Below, one piece after another: positions 1 through 12,746 of a stretch of DNA of 64,000 nucleotides. The notes below the pieces were generated by a model. The model was not told where the DNA came from and ran no database searches. It was given only the letters and a program-made list of their open reading frames with translations. Made by a program: the position numbers and the translations under genes. This DNA comes from Bullera alba (lineage: Eukaryota > Basidiomycota > Tremellomycetes > Tremellales > Bulleraceae): NCBI GenBank assembly GCA_001600095.1, contig BCIX01000001.1:6039198-6103197 (forward strand), in the 5' to 3' direction. Within the stretch, counting starts at the first letter, position 1. Each line of letters starts with the position of its first letter.

Positions 1-478
1 GCACAGGGTGCATTTCTAAACACATCAATCGTCAGTTTTGTGCGACGTTTGCGTAAAAGTGGCGATAAACTCACAATGTAAAATCGGAAGATCTTGAGAC
101 CGTAGTATTCCTCTCCCTGTGCGGTTTCCTTTCGAGCATTGAACTTTTTGCCCTTGTCTAAGCAAAAACTACAGTCAGTAACGTAACGACCAGTACTGGA
201 CATGCAGCCTCAAAGCAGGTGAGGGTGTAGAGAAGAAGGGGGAATGAGCGGCGGAATTGAGACTTACAGATATACTCTCCACATCTATTACATCTCATGG
301 AGAACGGGGCCATCAATCTGATCACGATCTGTGGGTCCTTGCCGATCTTTCTCCTCTTGATCTTGGACGGGTCGAAATCCGGCGGGAAGCTGAGTAGGTG
401 GCAGAGTCAGCATGACGTCTGATTTTACTACGCGACTCTGGAGACTTACTATTTGTTCAATACCTTACGTTCGGACAT
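1..478 (-). CDS. YJU2: Pre-mRNA splicing factor YJU2/CWC16 (5' part, cut by window edge)
   Basis: Spliceosome component of the CWC16/CCDC94 family, needed for the first catalytic step of splicing in the nucleus. Four exons are visible: 450-478, 268-389, 75-157 and 1-15 (the last continues outside). The ATG is at 476-478 and the product begins MSERKVLNK, then [10 protein letters not shown], matching the very conserved start of this family. A CNRC pair in exon 2 and a KCTLC pair at the window edge are the two halves of the family's zinc-binding site. Introns have GTAAGT or GTGAGT donors. Only about 80 residues are present. Identification rests on the family's invariant N-terminus and is confident. 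Confidence 0.9.
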
Positions 479-1372
479 ATTGCCGTGACTTGCTGGCTGA
501 CAAGGTACTCAGTGGTTCCTGTCGGCGTCCACAGTTGACGAAGCGACAAGTATCGAGGCGGCCCACCGACAATGAGTAGTTCCAGGTGTCTTGCTCAGTG
601 CTGTCGAAGTTGTCGCGTTGATCAGTTCGGTGGCAAACCAGACGGAAGCAAATTGCGGGACTTGGGTTCATGGCCCATGGCCCATGGCCGCCACTTCCAG
701 ATCCTCCTCCTCCCACGCGTAGGTAGCTTCCTCCTCCCCTCTTGATTTTTTTGATACAGATTGCATCGACAAAGCGTACGAGTACTTTGATGTACGAGTA
801 CGAGCTACTTTTCATTGCTTTATATAGTCTACTAATAGCACAAACAGATGTGGTCATTGGTCTTGGTCTTTGGTCTCGGTCTCATTCTTGTTCTCATTCC
901 TGGTCTCCCAAATCCCAACCGTAAACTCTCGTCGTCTGGTCGTTTTGTCGTTCCCTAATCCAACTCTCCTCCAATCTGTCATCGCCTCCCCTCCTAAATT
1001 TGAGAACTAAAAACACGGAAAACCACTATGATGCCACTGCCGGCAAAGATGCCTTCGATTGCACAACTGGGAAGAAGTCTTGTCTCAGTTGAGCCAGAGG
1101 CGGAAGCGTCGCGAGAATGAAGTCGGGAATAAATGATGAGTGTATTGAAGACAATGTTTCCGACGTAGGAATCCGGGATTACTGCCGAGAGAACGATCCA
1201 TGGGGGGTATGATGCTGGGGTATATGTGATGTGGGTGGTTTGGAGGGCGTGAGTCGTTATTCGATTCCTGCAGTCTGCGCGAGTGGTGCCTTTGAGCGAA
1301 GTCAGAAGGGTGTCCATCATCACAAAAGTTTCTGCGACTTACCTGCATTTCTCTCATTCTCGACTGCGTTTC
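479..1372. other. Intergenic: YJU2 upstream region and NOT1 3' flank
   Basis: About 0.9 kb without a convincing gene. It should hold the YJU2 promoter and the NOT1 3' untranslated region. A short run of the palindromic unit CCCATGG lies near 672-690. A perfect donor-like GTAAGT on the minus strand at 1337-1342 sits about 30 nt after the NOT1 stop and may mark a 3'-UTR intron. Overlapping short minus-strand frames at 994-1357 show no family features. Confidence 0.5.
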
Positions 1373-4300
1373 CTATCGATGAGCTCCGCCGACAAAGCTT
1401 CGTTGGGCCTTGAGGAAGAACAGGTAGATCTCCTCCTCGGCCCGGACGAAACTCTGCTTCCAGAAGCCATACGACTCGTTCTCGAGCAATTCGACAAACG
1501 TAATGACCAGACCCCATGGGTGAGGTTTGGCCGTGATGACCCTCTCGAGCAACACTCGACTGATCCTCTCAGCGATCTGGTTGGGCTCCTCGGCTCGAGA
1601 TGCGGCGCCAAAGAGGAAGAGTACAAAGTGGATGTAGAAGAGCGTGTGTGCCGAGGGGAATCTCAGCTGGTCGGCAATCACAGACAGGAGGTAGTATTGA
1701 CCTAAGAGTCTGTCAGCTTGAAATCCCGAATTTTTTGCACCATTTGACTCACCCTCTGCGTCTAGTGCGAAAGCCAGACTGGCAAGAATCGCGACCTCAG
1801 GAGCTTTCGAGTCAAACTCTGCGATTCCAGCTTGGGTCGCTCGCCTGGAGATGGCAGTGGTCCCAAGGTAGTACACCGCTGCGTGGAGGAGGGTGTGATT
1901 CCAGGTGATGACCATGTTGCCGTCTGCGCCCATTGACTTGATAGCAATCCTGTTCTTCAACTCCCCGACAATAGCTGGTAGTGGGGGTGAGTTGGTCCTG
2001 ACGTGCTGATCGATTGCAGCTCGGATTCCGCCAGACGACAGGGCCCCAGTGTAATCTAGTCGGACCTTGGGGAATCGCTGCATCTCTCCGATGAGTTGAT
2101 CGAGCGGTTTGTAGTAGTCCGGCAGGGGTCCTTCGGTACTTGGGAAGGCCGAAAGGACGATGTTCCTTAGCTGGACGCAATGTGGCGGGATGGCAGTAGC
2201 CAGAGTGTGGTAGTATTCGACGAGGAAGTCGGGGAAGTCGTGCATCAGCACCAGCAAGACTCTAATCGTCGCATGGTACATGCTTCGAGACGATGGCGCC
2301 ATGTCGGTCTTGAAGAATGGTGCCATGAATCGCAGCAACCACATCAAGCATCGATGGTAGTCTGTCCATCCTTCTTCTTGTCCAGAGAGCAGCTTGGCCA
2401 TGAAGAATCGGTGCGAGATGATCGACAGCCATCCAAAGGCGAATCGAGGGGCGTATGTCGGCTGAGTGATGCCGAGATTGTTGGCAAACGATTTCAGACA
2501 GCCGTAGTACGTCTCTGGCAGACTGTGCTCGATGGTCTGCAGCTCGCTGAGCAGACTAGTGAAGAACCGACTCCATGGGCGCTGAGTGAACGACTCGTCG
2601 AGCTGTCGCTGGACCAGGCTGTAAGACATGATCGTGATGATCTTGTTGAAGTAGTAGACCGTACGGGTGACACTTGATGTTCCGCTCTTGTCACCGTAGT
2701 TCTTGATGATCAACACGATCAATTTGGCAAGCGAATCTGTGCCGTAGAAGCGGCCAGTGTCGTCGAGCTTTCCGCTGTCGAGGTCGACGGCGCAGTTGAT
2801 GGCAGTTCGGTAGAACGCCGACGACACGTCTTCTCCACTGAGAATGCCCTCTTTTTGCAGGTAGGTGATGTACCCGACAAACGACGACTCTGGGTTCTTG
2901 CTGGTGCTGTACTCTCGCACCCATTCGAGGAAGTAGTGCGCCAATCGCTCTTGCAGCTGGGCGTCGATTTGAGACTTGCCAGCGATCTCATGGTTTGGCT
3001 CGGTGATGGTCTCGACTGGAGCCGGGCGCGGTCCTCTGAGGTCCTCGAGTAGGGAGTCGACCGATTCGTTGGCGTTGCCAAGCTCTTGAGCCTTGAGCAA
3101 GGCAGCCAAACTCGAGGCGAAGCCATCTCTTGGAACCATGGCGTGGTTGCTCAACGAGCACTCTCTGACGAGGTTGGCGACAAAGTCCAGGAGCTCCGGT
3201 GCGAAAGATCGGATGATGACTTGGGCCAACTGTGTGTCGAGATCCGCGACACTGATAAACCCGACTCGAATCAGAATCACAGTGACTGGGACGTTGAATT
3301 TCCGCTAAGTACCAAAGTCAGTAACCATCAGGACGTCGGAATTGCATGTGCTTACCGAGTCCTCGGCGTAGATGAGCCACTGCTTGACCTCCTTGTCCAC
3401 CTTTCTTGACAGCTCGCACAGATTCTGCAGGGTCAAAGTGTAGACCTCGCGGCCGAGTGGGGATTGCGACTTGTACAGAAGCTGAACGACCTTTTGCGAG
3501 ATGATCAACGTCGTGCCTTCCCGGTTGGCAGAAGAGTGAGCGATGATTATGACGGTACGGATGACCTGTCGGATATCGTGGTCGGCGGGAAGAGCCATGA
3601 GGGAATCGGCTGGGGTCTGCGCAATGAGTCGCTCCAGCTCGGCAACAAGCTCCTGGAACTTGTCCAGCGAGGTCTGCGCCGGCATGACCTGTGGCGAAGG
3701 CGCATTTGGCCCAGGCGTCTCCGAGTACATGGGCGAAGGACCTCGCTTGAGCTCTCCGGGCCCGAGCTCATCTCGTTGCGACTGCTGAGCCTGCTGCTGG
3801 TAACCTCCGTAATCCCCGTTGGACTGGGGTTGGATCCTAGTATGCTCGCCAAAGTCCTCGTACACCCGAAGTTGACTGGGCGTAAGACCTCCGCTTCGAA
3901 TTCGCAAGGAGTCGGGAAGCGCAGAGTGCGAGATGGCAACTCCAAACGAGCCACCATCCCAGAACGGCTGTTGGCTTCTGGCCTCCCTGTGAGCTCGTCG
4001 AGCGGCGTATTGAGGGGCCAAGTTGACGTCGATATCCTTGGCGGCTTTTTCCATGGCAGCTTTCTTGATCACCGAGCATCCAGCGTCGATATTGTCATTG
4101 ACGACTCCGGAGATCATGGCGTCCGGCATGTTGTCCTCGGTGAACCCGTTCTGACCGAGCATGCTTCTGATGTTGGTGATCATGGCCGTTCGCAGGGGCT
4201 CTTTGCACGTCACAATGGCCAAGTTGCCAGCCAGGTTCTGCACCATCAGGTGAGCAGAGTGACGCATCTTCTGCGCATCCCCTTCCATGCCAAAGTCCTT

Positions 4301-7300
4301 CTGCACCAGATCCCGGGACGAGATGCCCGCGATGGTGACAGATCGCTCGACAACCGGGTTGATAATCTCCCGGATTGCGCGGTCGATAGAGTGGTGCACA
4401 ATGCGTTTACCGGTAGGTGCCGTGAAGATGGGGTATTCGCCGGAGAACACCAGGACCTCGGGGAGAGCGGCGACCAGCTCGTCGATCCTCCGGACAAAGG
4501 CCTCTTGAGCAGCTTGAGCAGCTTGTTCCGATTGGAAGGCTTGCATTCTCGCAAAGGCGGGGTCGACCGGGGGTTCGAAGCGTTGTGCGCCATTGAGCAG
4601 CTCTGAGGTAGCCTTCTGGTACTCCAGATCCAGGCGGTTTGGCAGCTCTGGCTGGGGTGGAGGTGGTGGCAGATGAGTTCGGAGGAGGTCGGAAGGCTCA
4701 ATGGATTCGAGCTTGATGTCCAATTTACTGAGAAGAACCTCAATCTCGAACTTGAGGTTCAGCCTCAGCTCGGCAAAGTGGTAGAATTCCACCAAGAGCC
4801 TGATCACAGCCAGCATCCAAGGATTGGGAGGATGGAAGACGCTAGACTCCTTACACGCCATCATCAAGTTGCAGACGAAGGGAATGGCGACGATCAATCG
4901 CTTGTTGTCGTATCCCTGGATCAGGAGATCCTTGACCGAAAGCTCCTTCATCCTGATCGGCTTGTTGCGGGCGAGAGTGAGTCGACCGAGCCACATTGCG
5001 ACCGTCTTGAGTGTCGTTCGTTCCGAGGCCGAAGAAATTGTGGCTTCCGAATTGAGCAGGTCTCTAGCCTTTCGAAGGGTCTCCCAGAGGACATGACGCT
5101 CCAAGACTGGCGAATTGACTTCTTCCAGCACCTTCATGTAGATGTCGTGTCGATTCGCTTCCAGGGCCACACGAACGTCGATGAAGTAGTGGGCAAACCA
5201 TCGCGAGTACTGATCCTCGAAGACTTTCACGAGATCCTCTGCTTTCGATTGATAGTTGCTCGGGGCGATCTGATTGATGATGAACATGAACTGGTCCTTC
5301 TTGGCTGGTTCGGGCTCTCTGTGTTCATCGTCGCCTTCCTCCACCAAGATCGGAAGTTTGAGAGCGGGAAAGGCCAATTTGACACCTCCCTGTAGATCCA
5401 GATCCTCTCTCTCTTGCAACGCAGATACGATGTCATTGATGAGGACCGGGTGCGACTCGTGCAGTGCCGGGATCTCAAGCAGCGACCTGCATAGACCAGG
5501 AAAGTCGACCAGAGATCCCCGAAGGACACTGAGAGCGTTTATACCGAACTGGTAAAGCGGCTCCTGAGGCGGCGTTTTGATGGCATCCAAGACGTATCTC
5601 GTCACGACAAACGCCGGGATATCCTTGACCAAGCGGAAGTCGATGATCGCACCAAAGAGGATACCAGTCATGGTGAGCTCCTTTGCCGGATACGCCTTGA
5701 CAAACTTGTACTCGTCAAAGACCGCATGGAGAGCAGAAGCGAAGAGTTCCTGCTCCCTAGGATCGTCCGAGGATTGGTATCGCTTCAACTCGGCAATCAC
5801 ATCATCCAGCTTGAGCTCTTCGGCGTACATCCGGCGGTACATTTCGTCGTTCTGCGCAGTGATTTCCTTGCTGAATTTGGCGACCGAATAGCCTTGTTCC
5901 TCTTTGGAGTTGGGACGCAGGTTGAGCAGTCGGGGGTGAATGATCAAGATGTCGGTTCTCAGCCGCTTGAATCGACCGATATCCTCTCTCTCGAGCTTCC
6001 TGGCGTTTCTCACCACTCTGATGATGGTCGCGTACACTTCCTGACCCAAGGGGAATGGTGGAGCAGGCACATTGTCCGACTGGTGTTGGTGTTCCATTTC
6101 CAAGCCAATCTTGTACTCGGCAAACTCGAAGACGCCCTGCAAGAAATCTTCGTCTTTGACATCGACAGCATCTGCTAGCCACTTCTCGAAGTCGAGATAC
6201 TCCTTGTTGGCCGCAAGAGCAGCAATGTCGAGAGCGAACAACAGATTGTCCGACGCCAGGAGTTTGTCAAGGATCTAATCGAATGTCAGTAAAGGTGTCA
6301 CATCAGGACCTGTGCATCACTCACCTGAACTTCGAGACCAATGTCAATGATCAATCCCAGATTACTCTGATCCTCGTTGTAGAAGTCGGACAAGATCTGA
6401 AGCAGCCTGGCTGGGTCATTTGTGTACAGCTGGTGGAAGACCAGCTGGCGCGAGGTAACGTCCGAGGAGGTAGTAGACGAGAGGTACATCGACAGCAACC
6501 TGCTGTGCAAGTTGGCCACAGGGGCTGGAAGAGGTTTCTGCAAACGACAGATGTCAGCTCGACATTGTTGTGCGTTAGCGGTCATACTCACTTTCAATCT
6601 TTCCAGAGCAACCACGACAAGTTCAGAGGCTAACCCGGCAGCCTTGTCCAACAATTCTGTAGCCCTGCGGCCGACTTCTGCTGTCTCCTCACTGACTCGC
6701 TCTTCGTCTGCCATACCACACGCCGCAACGAGGATTTGGACCAGGCCCAAAGTGTTCCATAGTCCTGCACCCTGAATCTCTGCTGCCTGCTGCATCGCGG
6801 CCTTGCTGATAGAGCCATCTGTCGCAGGCGGATCGATAATTCTAGAGTAGACGTGTGGCGGAGGAGCGTTTGGCATTGTAAAGAGTGGGAGATGGTCAGG
6901 TGCTAATGAGGTGAGGAGGAACAACACGGCCAGCAAGGAAGACATGTTTGTCCAAATGGGCGACTCGAGGTCTGCAGGAAGCAGTCCGGCCAAGGGGGGT
7001 TGCGGTGTCTGAGGTGGCATAAGGAGGAGGGGAATGAATAGGGGCAGCGATGAGCGATATGCTGCTACCGTGTTCGGCCTATCGAAAGCGCGAATGACCT
7101 CGGGGAATGAGATGCCCTCCTGTCTGTTGTCAACTCACGCCCGACTCTGAAATTCTTAGACACTCACTATTGCGCATAGCCCTTTGACGACACCGTGAAT
7201 GTCAACCATTCTGCCTTCCCTGAATCCCTCACACAGGCCATAAACAGAGTTGCCCGCTTCTTCGGACAATAGCTGGTCTCGATTTGGATCGTCGCTGTCC

Positions 7301-8476
7301 AGGATATAGCCAGCCCACCATCTTCTAATTACGGCTTCCACCGTTCCCTCATCCTGAGTCAAGTTCTCTCCCAACTCAAATAGGATATCTTCCAATGGAA
7401 TGGTCTCTGGGCCTCGTGGCGGTCCGCCCGGAACTAGGGCGGAGAGTGTTTGTAGGATGATTGCAGGAGAAGAGAACTTGACGGATATAGAGGATAGGAG
7501 TGCTCCTCGCTGACTAGAGTTGAGAAGTGAAGAGTGTGGGGCTGTCGGATTGGTCGGCGTCGGCGGCCTGGATGGATTGTTGCTCGATGGGGCGGATGAC
7601 TTCGGGTACACTGCCAAGATGAGAGATCTAGCTTCCTGTAGAGTGAGATCTTCGGATGAAGGTGGATAATTTGGGGTAGAATTGATCGACCAGAATGGGA
7701 TTCCTGGTGAGCGCAGTAATTCCAGTGAGGGTTGAAGGGTCTGTCGCAGGACGGAGCGAAGGACTTCGATGCTGGGATGTGTAGGAGGAAAGACGTGAGG
7801 AGCGGCGAGTGTATATGCTGTAAGGGAGAATAGATATGCGGGCGGCAGGTTGAAGAGTCGAATCGATGGCAAAGGTAGTGGCGGTGATCCACTCGAGGAC
7901 AACATCGTGAGGGCGAAGTGGGGGGCGAGCATGACATCTCTAGCCGCCCTAGCCGCTTCCGTGACCAGTAATCTCCAAGCTAGCGCTGCTTGTCCGGTTG
8001 AGGGGATGTTGGGCGGAGGTGCAGCCGGATCGTCTTGGTATTGTTGAGAGTGATCAATGAGTTTCGACAGTATTGGCTGAGCGGTATGAGATGCTCGCCG
8101 CAGGTAGTGATGATACATCTCCGGGCCATGACTGGATGCGAGCTAAGAAGCTGATGTCAGTCAAGCAGCTACCAGCAGAATACTTGTGTAGACTATATAG
8201 GGGCAGTGTTGCAATGGTGCCGGGAACAGCGGGACAAGACCTATCACTCACAGCTCTGACCTCGACTGATGCTTTCTCGAAGCTTTCCTCGGTAAGGGTC
8301 GTAAGGTAGAACGCTACCTGCGCTCTCACAATGACTGCTGTCCCTCCTTGACCTTCTCCTTGAGATCCTGCATTACGACCGGAGCTCGCTGGTGTCTGAG
8401 GTGCGCCGAATCCCGGCGGCGGTCCTCTGACAGCCCCCGCCCCTCCCCCGCCTAGACCTGGGGGTGGGTTGGACAT
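1373..8476 (-). CDS. NOT1: CCR4-NOT complex scaffold subunit NOT1
   Basis: Scaffold of the CCR4-NOT deadenylase that shortens mRNA tails and represses translation. Exons: 8252-8476, 7168-8142, 6592-7119, 6325-6537, 3356-6274, 1753-3304, 1373-1701; joined they give 2,246 residues, usual for the family. The ATG at 8474-8476 opens a Gly/Pro-rich start. The region around residues 1240-1370 (including RDLVQKDFGMEGDAQKMR and TCKEPLRTAM) matches the CNOT9-binding DUF3819 helical bundle. The C-terminal NOT1 domain (roughly residues 1620-2246) contains RKFNVPVTVILIRVG and HDFPDFLVEYYHTL. Introns at 1702-1752 (51 nt) and 6538-6591 (54 nt) are multiples of three without stops. It lies head-to-tail behind RRP6 on the same strand. 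Certain as to family; some splice sites could shift by a few residues. Confidence 0.95.
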
Positions 8477-9005
8477 GATGGGAGGACGCTTCTGATCCGC
8501 ACGTCTCTGTCCTTTTGGATATTCTTTATCGACTCTTGAAGGGCGAGTTCAAGCCGATGTGGGGGGAGAGAGGGGCGAGCGGAGGGTTCCGTGGTGGTCT
8601 CATTGAATCATCCCCAGTGTTTTAGGGGATGGTACAATATAGGTGATAGAAGGATGGTATGCCAGCGTTTGACAAAGTTGAATAAAGGAGTTGACGATGC
8701 GTTGTTCCGGTGTGTCGGCTTCTTCTGGCTCCGACTGATGATCCTAAAGCAGCTGCCTGGTCTGCCTGGGTATTTCTGTTGTCTTGACGAGAGACACTGG
8801 TCGTTGCTGGATGTCGTCTACACGTTATGTCCAATCTAGCTCTGCTGTCTACCGCTCATCCCAAGCTCAAACCCGCTCGAGGTGGAAGGTGACACCGGGC
8901 AGGAGAGCTTATCGGAGTTTCGGCAAAACGCCGATCCATACAAATCACTGAAATCAGATGTGGCGTAATGATGCATGCTACAACCAGACCTCGACGCATG
9001 TATAG
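8477..9005. other. Intergenic: NOT1 promoter / RRP6 3' flank
   Basis: About 530 nt between the NOT1 start and the RRP6 stop, both on the minus strand. No coding signal or strong promoter element was recognised. Confidence 0.5.
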
Positions 9006-12000
9006 CTACGCTCCAAAAGTCATGCTCCTATTGCCCACCTTGGGCTGAGTGTTGTCCTTGGGCACCTTGCCGTACGTCGTATCTGTCACCGCTTGCACCC
9101 CTCCCTTGGACTTCTTCGCCTTTTTCGCTGGTCGACCGGAGGCAGACGAGTTTGGGTTGTCTAGCAGATTTGGCGCGGTAGCGTAGTCGAAATCCGTCAA
9201 ACCAGTTTGCAACTCTGCTCGAGCGGCCTCGAGCTTGATCTCGGTAGCCCGTACAAAGCTTCTCAATGCTTCCTCGTCGATGTTGCTCGCCGCTGCATCC
9301 ACATGAATTGTCGTAAATCGCAGTATCCTTTCAAGCCGAGCGACTCGAGCTTGGACTCGTTTGGTACCCTTGGTGTTGGCCTTGGCGACTAAGGCATCCG
9401 CTTCGCCGACCGTTACACCTTGGTCCTTCTCTTCTTTCCGTAGAAGAAGATCCAATTGATCTTCGAGGACTTTCGTGTCCTTGTCAGACAATGCCTTGGA
9501 GTCGGTACTCAGGCGAATCACAATGGAAAGCGGAGTGACGATACTCGCGCTCGACGAGCCTTCCTGTGGTTGCGCATCCGTTCTGCTTTCGCGTTGGTGC
9601 TTCTTGCTTCGGCCAATCTGGACGATACCGTCCTCCACCACACTTGCCTTTTTGGGCTCGGGTTCCGATCTGACAGTGGTAGTGGTGACAGGAGCCAACG
9701 TCGTCCTCTGTTCCACGGGCACAAAGGCCACGGTCTCAGGTTCCATTGTGGCCTTCCCTGCTCCATTGTCCTTCTCTGTTTCAGCCTCTTTGGCGACCTT
9801 CTCCACCACCGGAGGAGCAAGTTCTGCTTGCAGGCTGCGCTTGAGAGCTTCAAAAGGCGAAGTGGCAGTTTTTGTTGGTCGCAAGGTTTGCCCGAATAAG
9901 CTCGAGCTTGACGCTTCGGGCGTCTCTTTCGAAACTCTACTCGAGGCGAGGGATCCACCGAAAAGCGACGAACCGACGTCTGGAGCTTCGATTCCGTCCA
10001 CGTCCATATCCCAGACATCTGCTACCTCAATCGGCTTCACAGACAGAGTGTGGGTGATAGTCGGCAATACTGGCTGTGCAACAGACTCTGCTGCAGGTGG
10101 CTGAATCGAGGCAGAGTCTTCCTCGCTGGCTACATCCATATGGCGCTGTTCGCTCCATGTTTGTCGAGCCTTCTCGACCACTTCGAAGAGAGGCCCAGCT
10201 TGGTCTTTGAGTCGTGGGTCTAGCAATCTCGCGAACGCCTCGACGGTCGACGCCTGCGTCAAAGCCAGCTTCTTCAGTGTCACGCCGCTCATGACCATGC
10301 TGCGACGTAGCATGTCAGCCCTAATACTCTGCCAATGTTTACTAATCCCACCGCTTACTCACGTTGGGGTTATATCCCATCGTCTCGCAGTTTGGTCTCT
10401 CCAAGCGTGCAAGGCCTTGAAGATGAAGTACGAGGCGGCCGATGCGGATACACTTGGAAGATATCGCTTCATGGTTGCTTTCCAGCCTCCGTTCCCATGA
10501 CCAGTCTCCTTGTCATAGCCCTGTCGCGAGTACACTTGCAGCGCTGTGAGAGCGGATCGATCTAGCACCTGTCGCATATGTTTCTGCGGGTTCAGTCGCG
10601 GGGAAGCAGCGCGTTCGCCAGTCCCCTCGGCAGCATCCGGGTCCACCGAGGGAGCTCTTGACATGCCGAGAAGGGCGTATCGCAGGTTGTCGTAGATGTA
10701 GAGCAGGTAGTGGGTGTCCGCCTGAGCATACAGCATCATTTCCTTGGACAACGGTCTGACACGCCAGTCCGCTCGCTGGTACTCCTTCTTTGCGTCGAAT
10801 CCACAGTAGAGCTTGAGCAGGAATCGAAGAGAATGCCCCGTCATGTCTGCGGCATCTGTGTCAGTTCCTGCTGTTTAACCTCGGACAAAGCTTACCTAGA
10901 ACTTTGGTAGCATGGTATGTGTCGAACAGATTCACAACGTAAATGTCGAAATCCTTCTGCAGCCATACGATATCCGATTCTGCACCATGGAAGACCTGAC
11001 CACAATCAGCTGAGAGCCCAGATAGGCATATAACACCGCTCACTTTGACGATGGACGGGTCGGCAAATACCCCGCCGAGCTTGTCCTCCCTCAACGCCCC
11101 TCTCAGTTTGAGTGTGTCCACCACCCAATCTTGCTCCCTTGTACTGATCTGCATCAAGCAGGTGAAGCCGTAGTAGCTTAGGGTGTCGTGATGCTCCAGA
11201 TCCACGGCAATCTCCTTTGCCTCTTTCAAAGCGGCAACCATCTCGGCCAATTGAGCGGGCGTATCCACGAATGTCGCTTGACTGGGGTCGATAGGGTCTG
11301 GCTTTGTCGGCTCTGAAGCCGTGAACATGGAAGTGGGATAAGGGAGATGTCGAGTCTCATACCAATATGGATGCCGACGGATTTCCCTCTCCTGTCTCAT
11401 CTGGACGTCACGCAATGAAGGATCGACACTGAGCTCGATATCAATTGGCGCATCATAGTCCAAGGGTACCAGAGCATGATGCTTAACTGGAAGTGTCGGG
11501 GTGAAAGCAGGCCGGTCTATCGAATTGTCCACGTTGTCTGGGAAGGACGCTTGAGGCTTTGGTCGAGATTCAAGCGCCGCCCGATCGTCATTGAGTGGGT
11601 CGTCCAAGGATCTCTTCTTGGCGGAGAAAGGCCCCGCTTGCTGTTATGAGACCTGGGTCAGAAGAAATCCCACGTCTTGAAGAGAGATCTACCCACCTTT
11701 ACTCCTGCTTGCGCAGCCAGAGTTGGGTCAATGGCAATAGCTGCCTTCTTTCTTTGGCCCTTGATCTCATCCAAGCAAGTGTCCTTCAAGGTGTCAACGC
11801 GGGATAACATCTAAACCATAACTACTTACAGCGTCCTCAAGTAAGCTGTCAACCGTTCCGACAATGTTTCTCCTGTACATCTCCGTGACATCCTCCAAGT
11901 CCAACAGCCTTGACCTGGCAGGCCCGACTCGCGCTACCTTGCCCTTGGACGACTGGCCGCTGCGATCCAAATGGGACAACAGACGTTCCGCCACCGCAAG

Positions 12001-12222
12001 GACTCTAGTGCTGGCTTCTTGCAGATCCTTGGCCAGCTTTCGGTCAAGCGTCCGGTGAAAGTTGAGATCCGATTTACCTGGCAATCCTGCGGCCTGGGTC
12101 GTGACGGTGTCTAGAGACTTGGTAGTTTGCGCCAGAAAGGCTGGAAAATCCGTGCTAGGTAATGGCTGCGAGCTTCTCGGTCTCGAGGGGCCGGCCTCGG
12201 GCGTGTTCGTGGAATCAAGCAT
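9006..12222 (-). CDS. RRP6: Nuclear exosome 3'-5' exoribonuclease RRP6 (EXOSC10)
   Basis: Distributive RNase D-type nuclease of the nuclear exosome; trims rRNA, snRNA and snoRNA precursors and degrades aberrant RNA. Exons: 11830-12222, 11697-11783, 11044-11640, 10896-10995, 10363-10855, 9006-10320, giving 994 residues. N-terminal PMC2NT-like helices (about 30-140) bind the Rrp47 partner in other fungi. The DEDDy catalytic core is visible: VDLEHHD near residue 307, a GAESDIVWLQKDF segment, and ADTHYLLYIYD carrying the last Asp and the Tyr. An HRDC domain follows (HMRQVLDRSALTAL). The C-terminal lysine-rich tail ends NRSMTFGA. The start chosen is the first ATG (12220-12222) in the open frame. 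The 48-nt intron 10996-11043 is stop-free and in frame. Confidence 0.94.
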
Positions 12223-12746
12223 CTTGTCTGATGTAGAGGGTGTCCCTTTCCTCGTAGGCGATCCAAGCAGAGGAGTGGTCAAAGTTGTTCGCACTGGATT
12301 CCGGGGCCGTTGTATCGCTTTCGTGATCCAAATTTCCGCCGGAGTCGATCCTTGATATCCGCCAGTGTGGAGTCAAGGAGCCAGTCGTCAAAAGTAGGTG
12401 TCTATGACTCGTCTTCGTTGTCGCTATCACTGCAGTCGTGATCGGTCCGACTAACTATGTAGTACTGCAACGGTTGCTGCAGCGCTAGTCGTAGCAGCCA
12501 AAAATCAAAAAGTCAATATCGCAGGTAGGTGGGCTCAGATAAGTTTGATCCCGCCAGCTCGAGATCCGATTTGGCTGAAATTTCAGGCCAGCATCTACCA
12601 TCCACCACTCTACACGACATCCTCGCCGACGAGCAAACAAAGCAAGCTGCGACCGACAGTCAGCAGGATCGAGATCAGTACAATCTTATAGATTGTGACG
12701 GAAAACCGGAGACTGGGAGCCTCTTAGATCGAAGAACGACCTCAAA
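12223..12746. other. Divergent promoter region between RRP6 and MRPL46
   Basis: 524 nt separating the RRP6 start (minus) from the mL46 start (plus), so probably a shared bidirectional promoter. No coding signal; no clear TATA element. Confidence 0.5.

Noticed and set aside
994..1357. Two overlapping minus-strand frames downstream of NOT1
   Set aside because: Neither has recognisable motifs or splice partners; more likely NOT1 3' untranslated sequence.
2180..5395. Several 150-380-codon plus-strand frames antisense to NOT1 (2180-2677, 3464-4606, 4673-5395)
   Set aside because: They lie opposite strongly conserved NOT1 exons in GC-rich DNA, where antisense frames stay open by codon bias.
9475..10104. 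209-codon plus-strand frame antisense to RRP6
   Set aside because: It mirrors the conserved minus-strand coding exon; composition and lack of family features mark it as a shadow frame.
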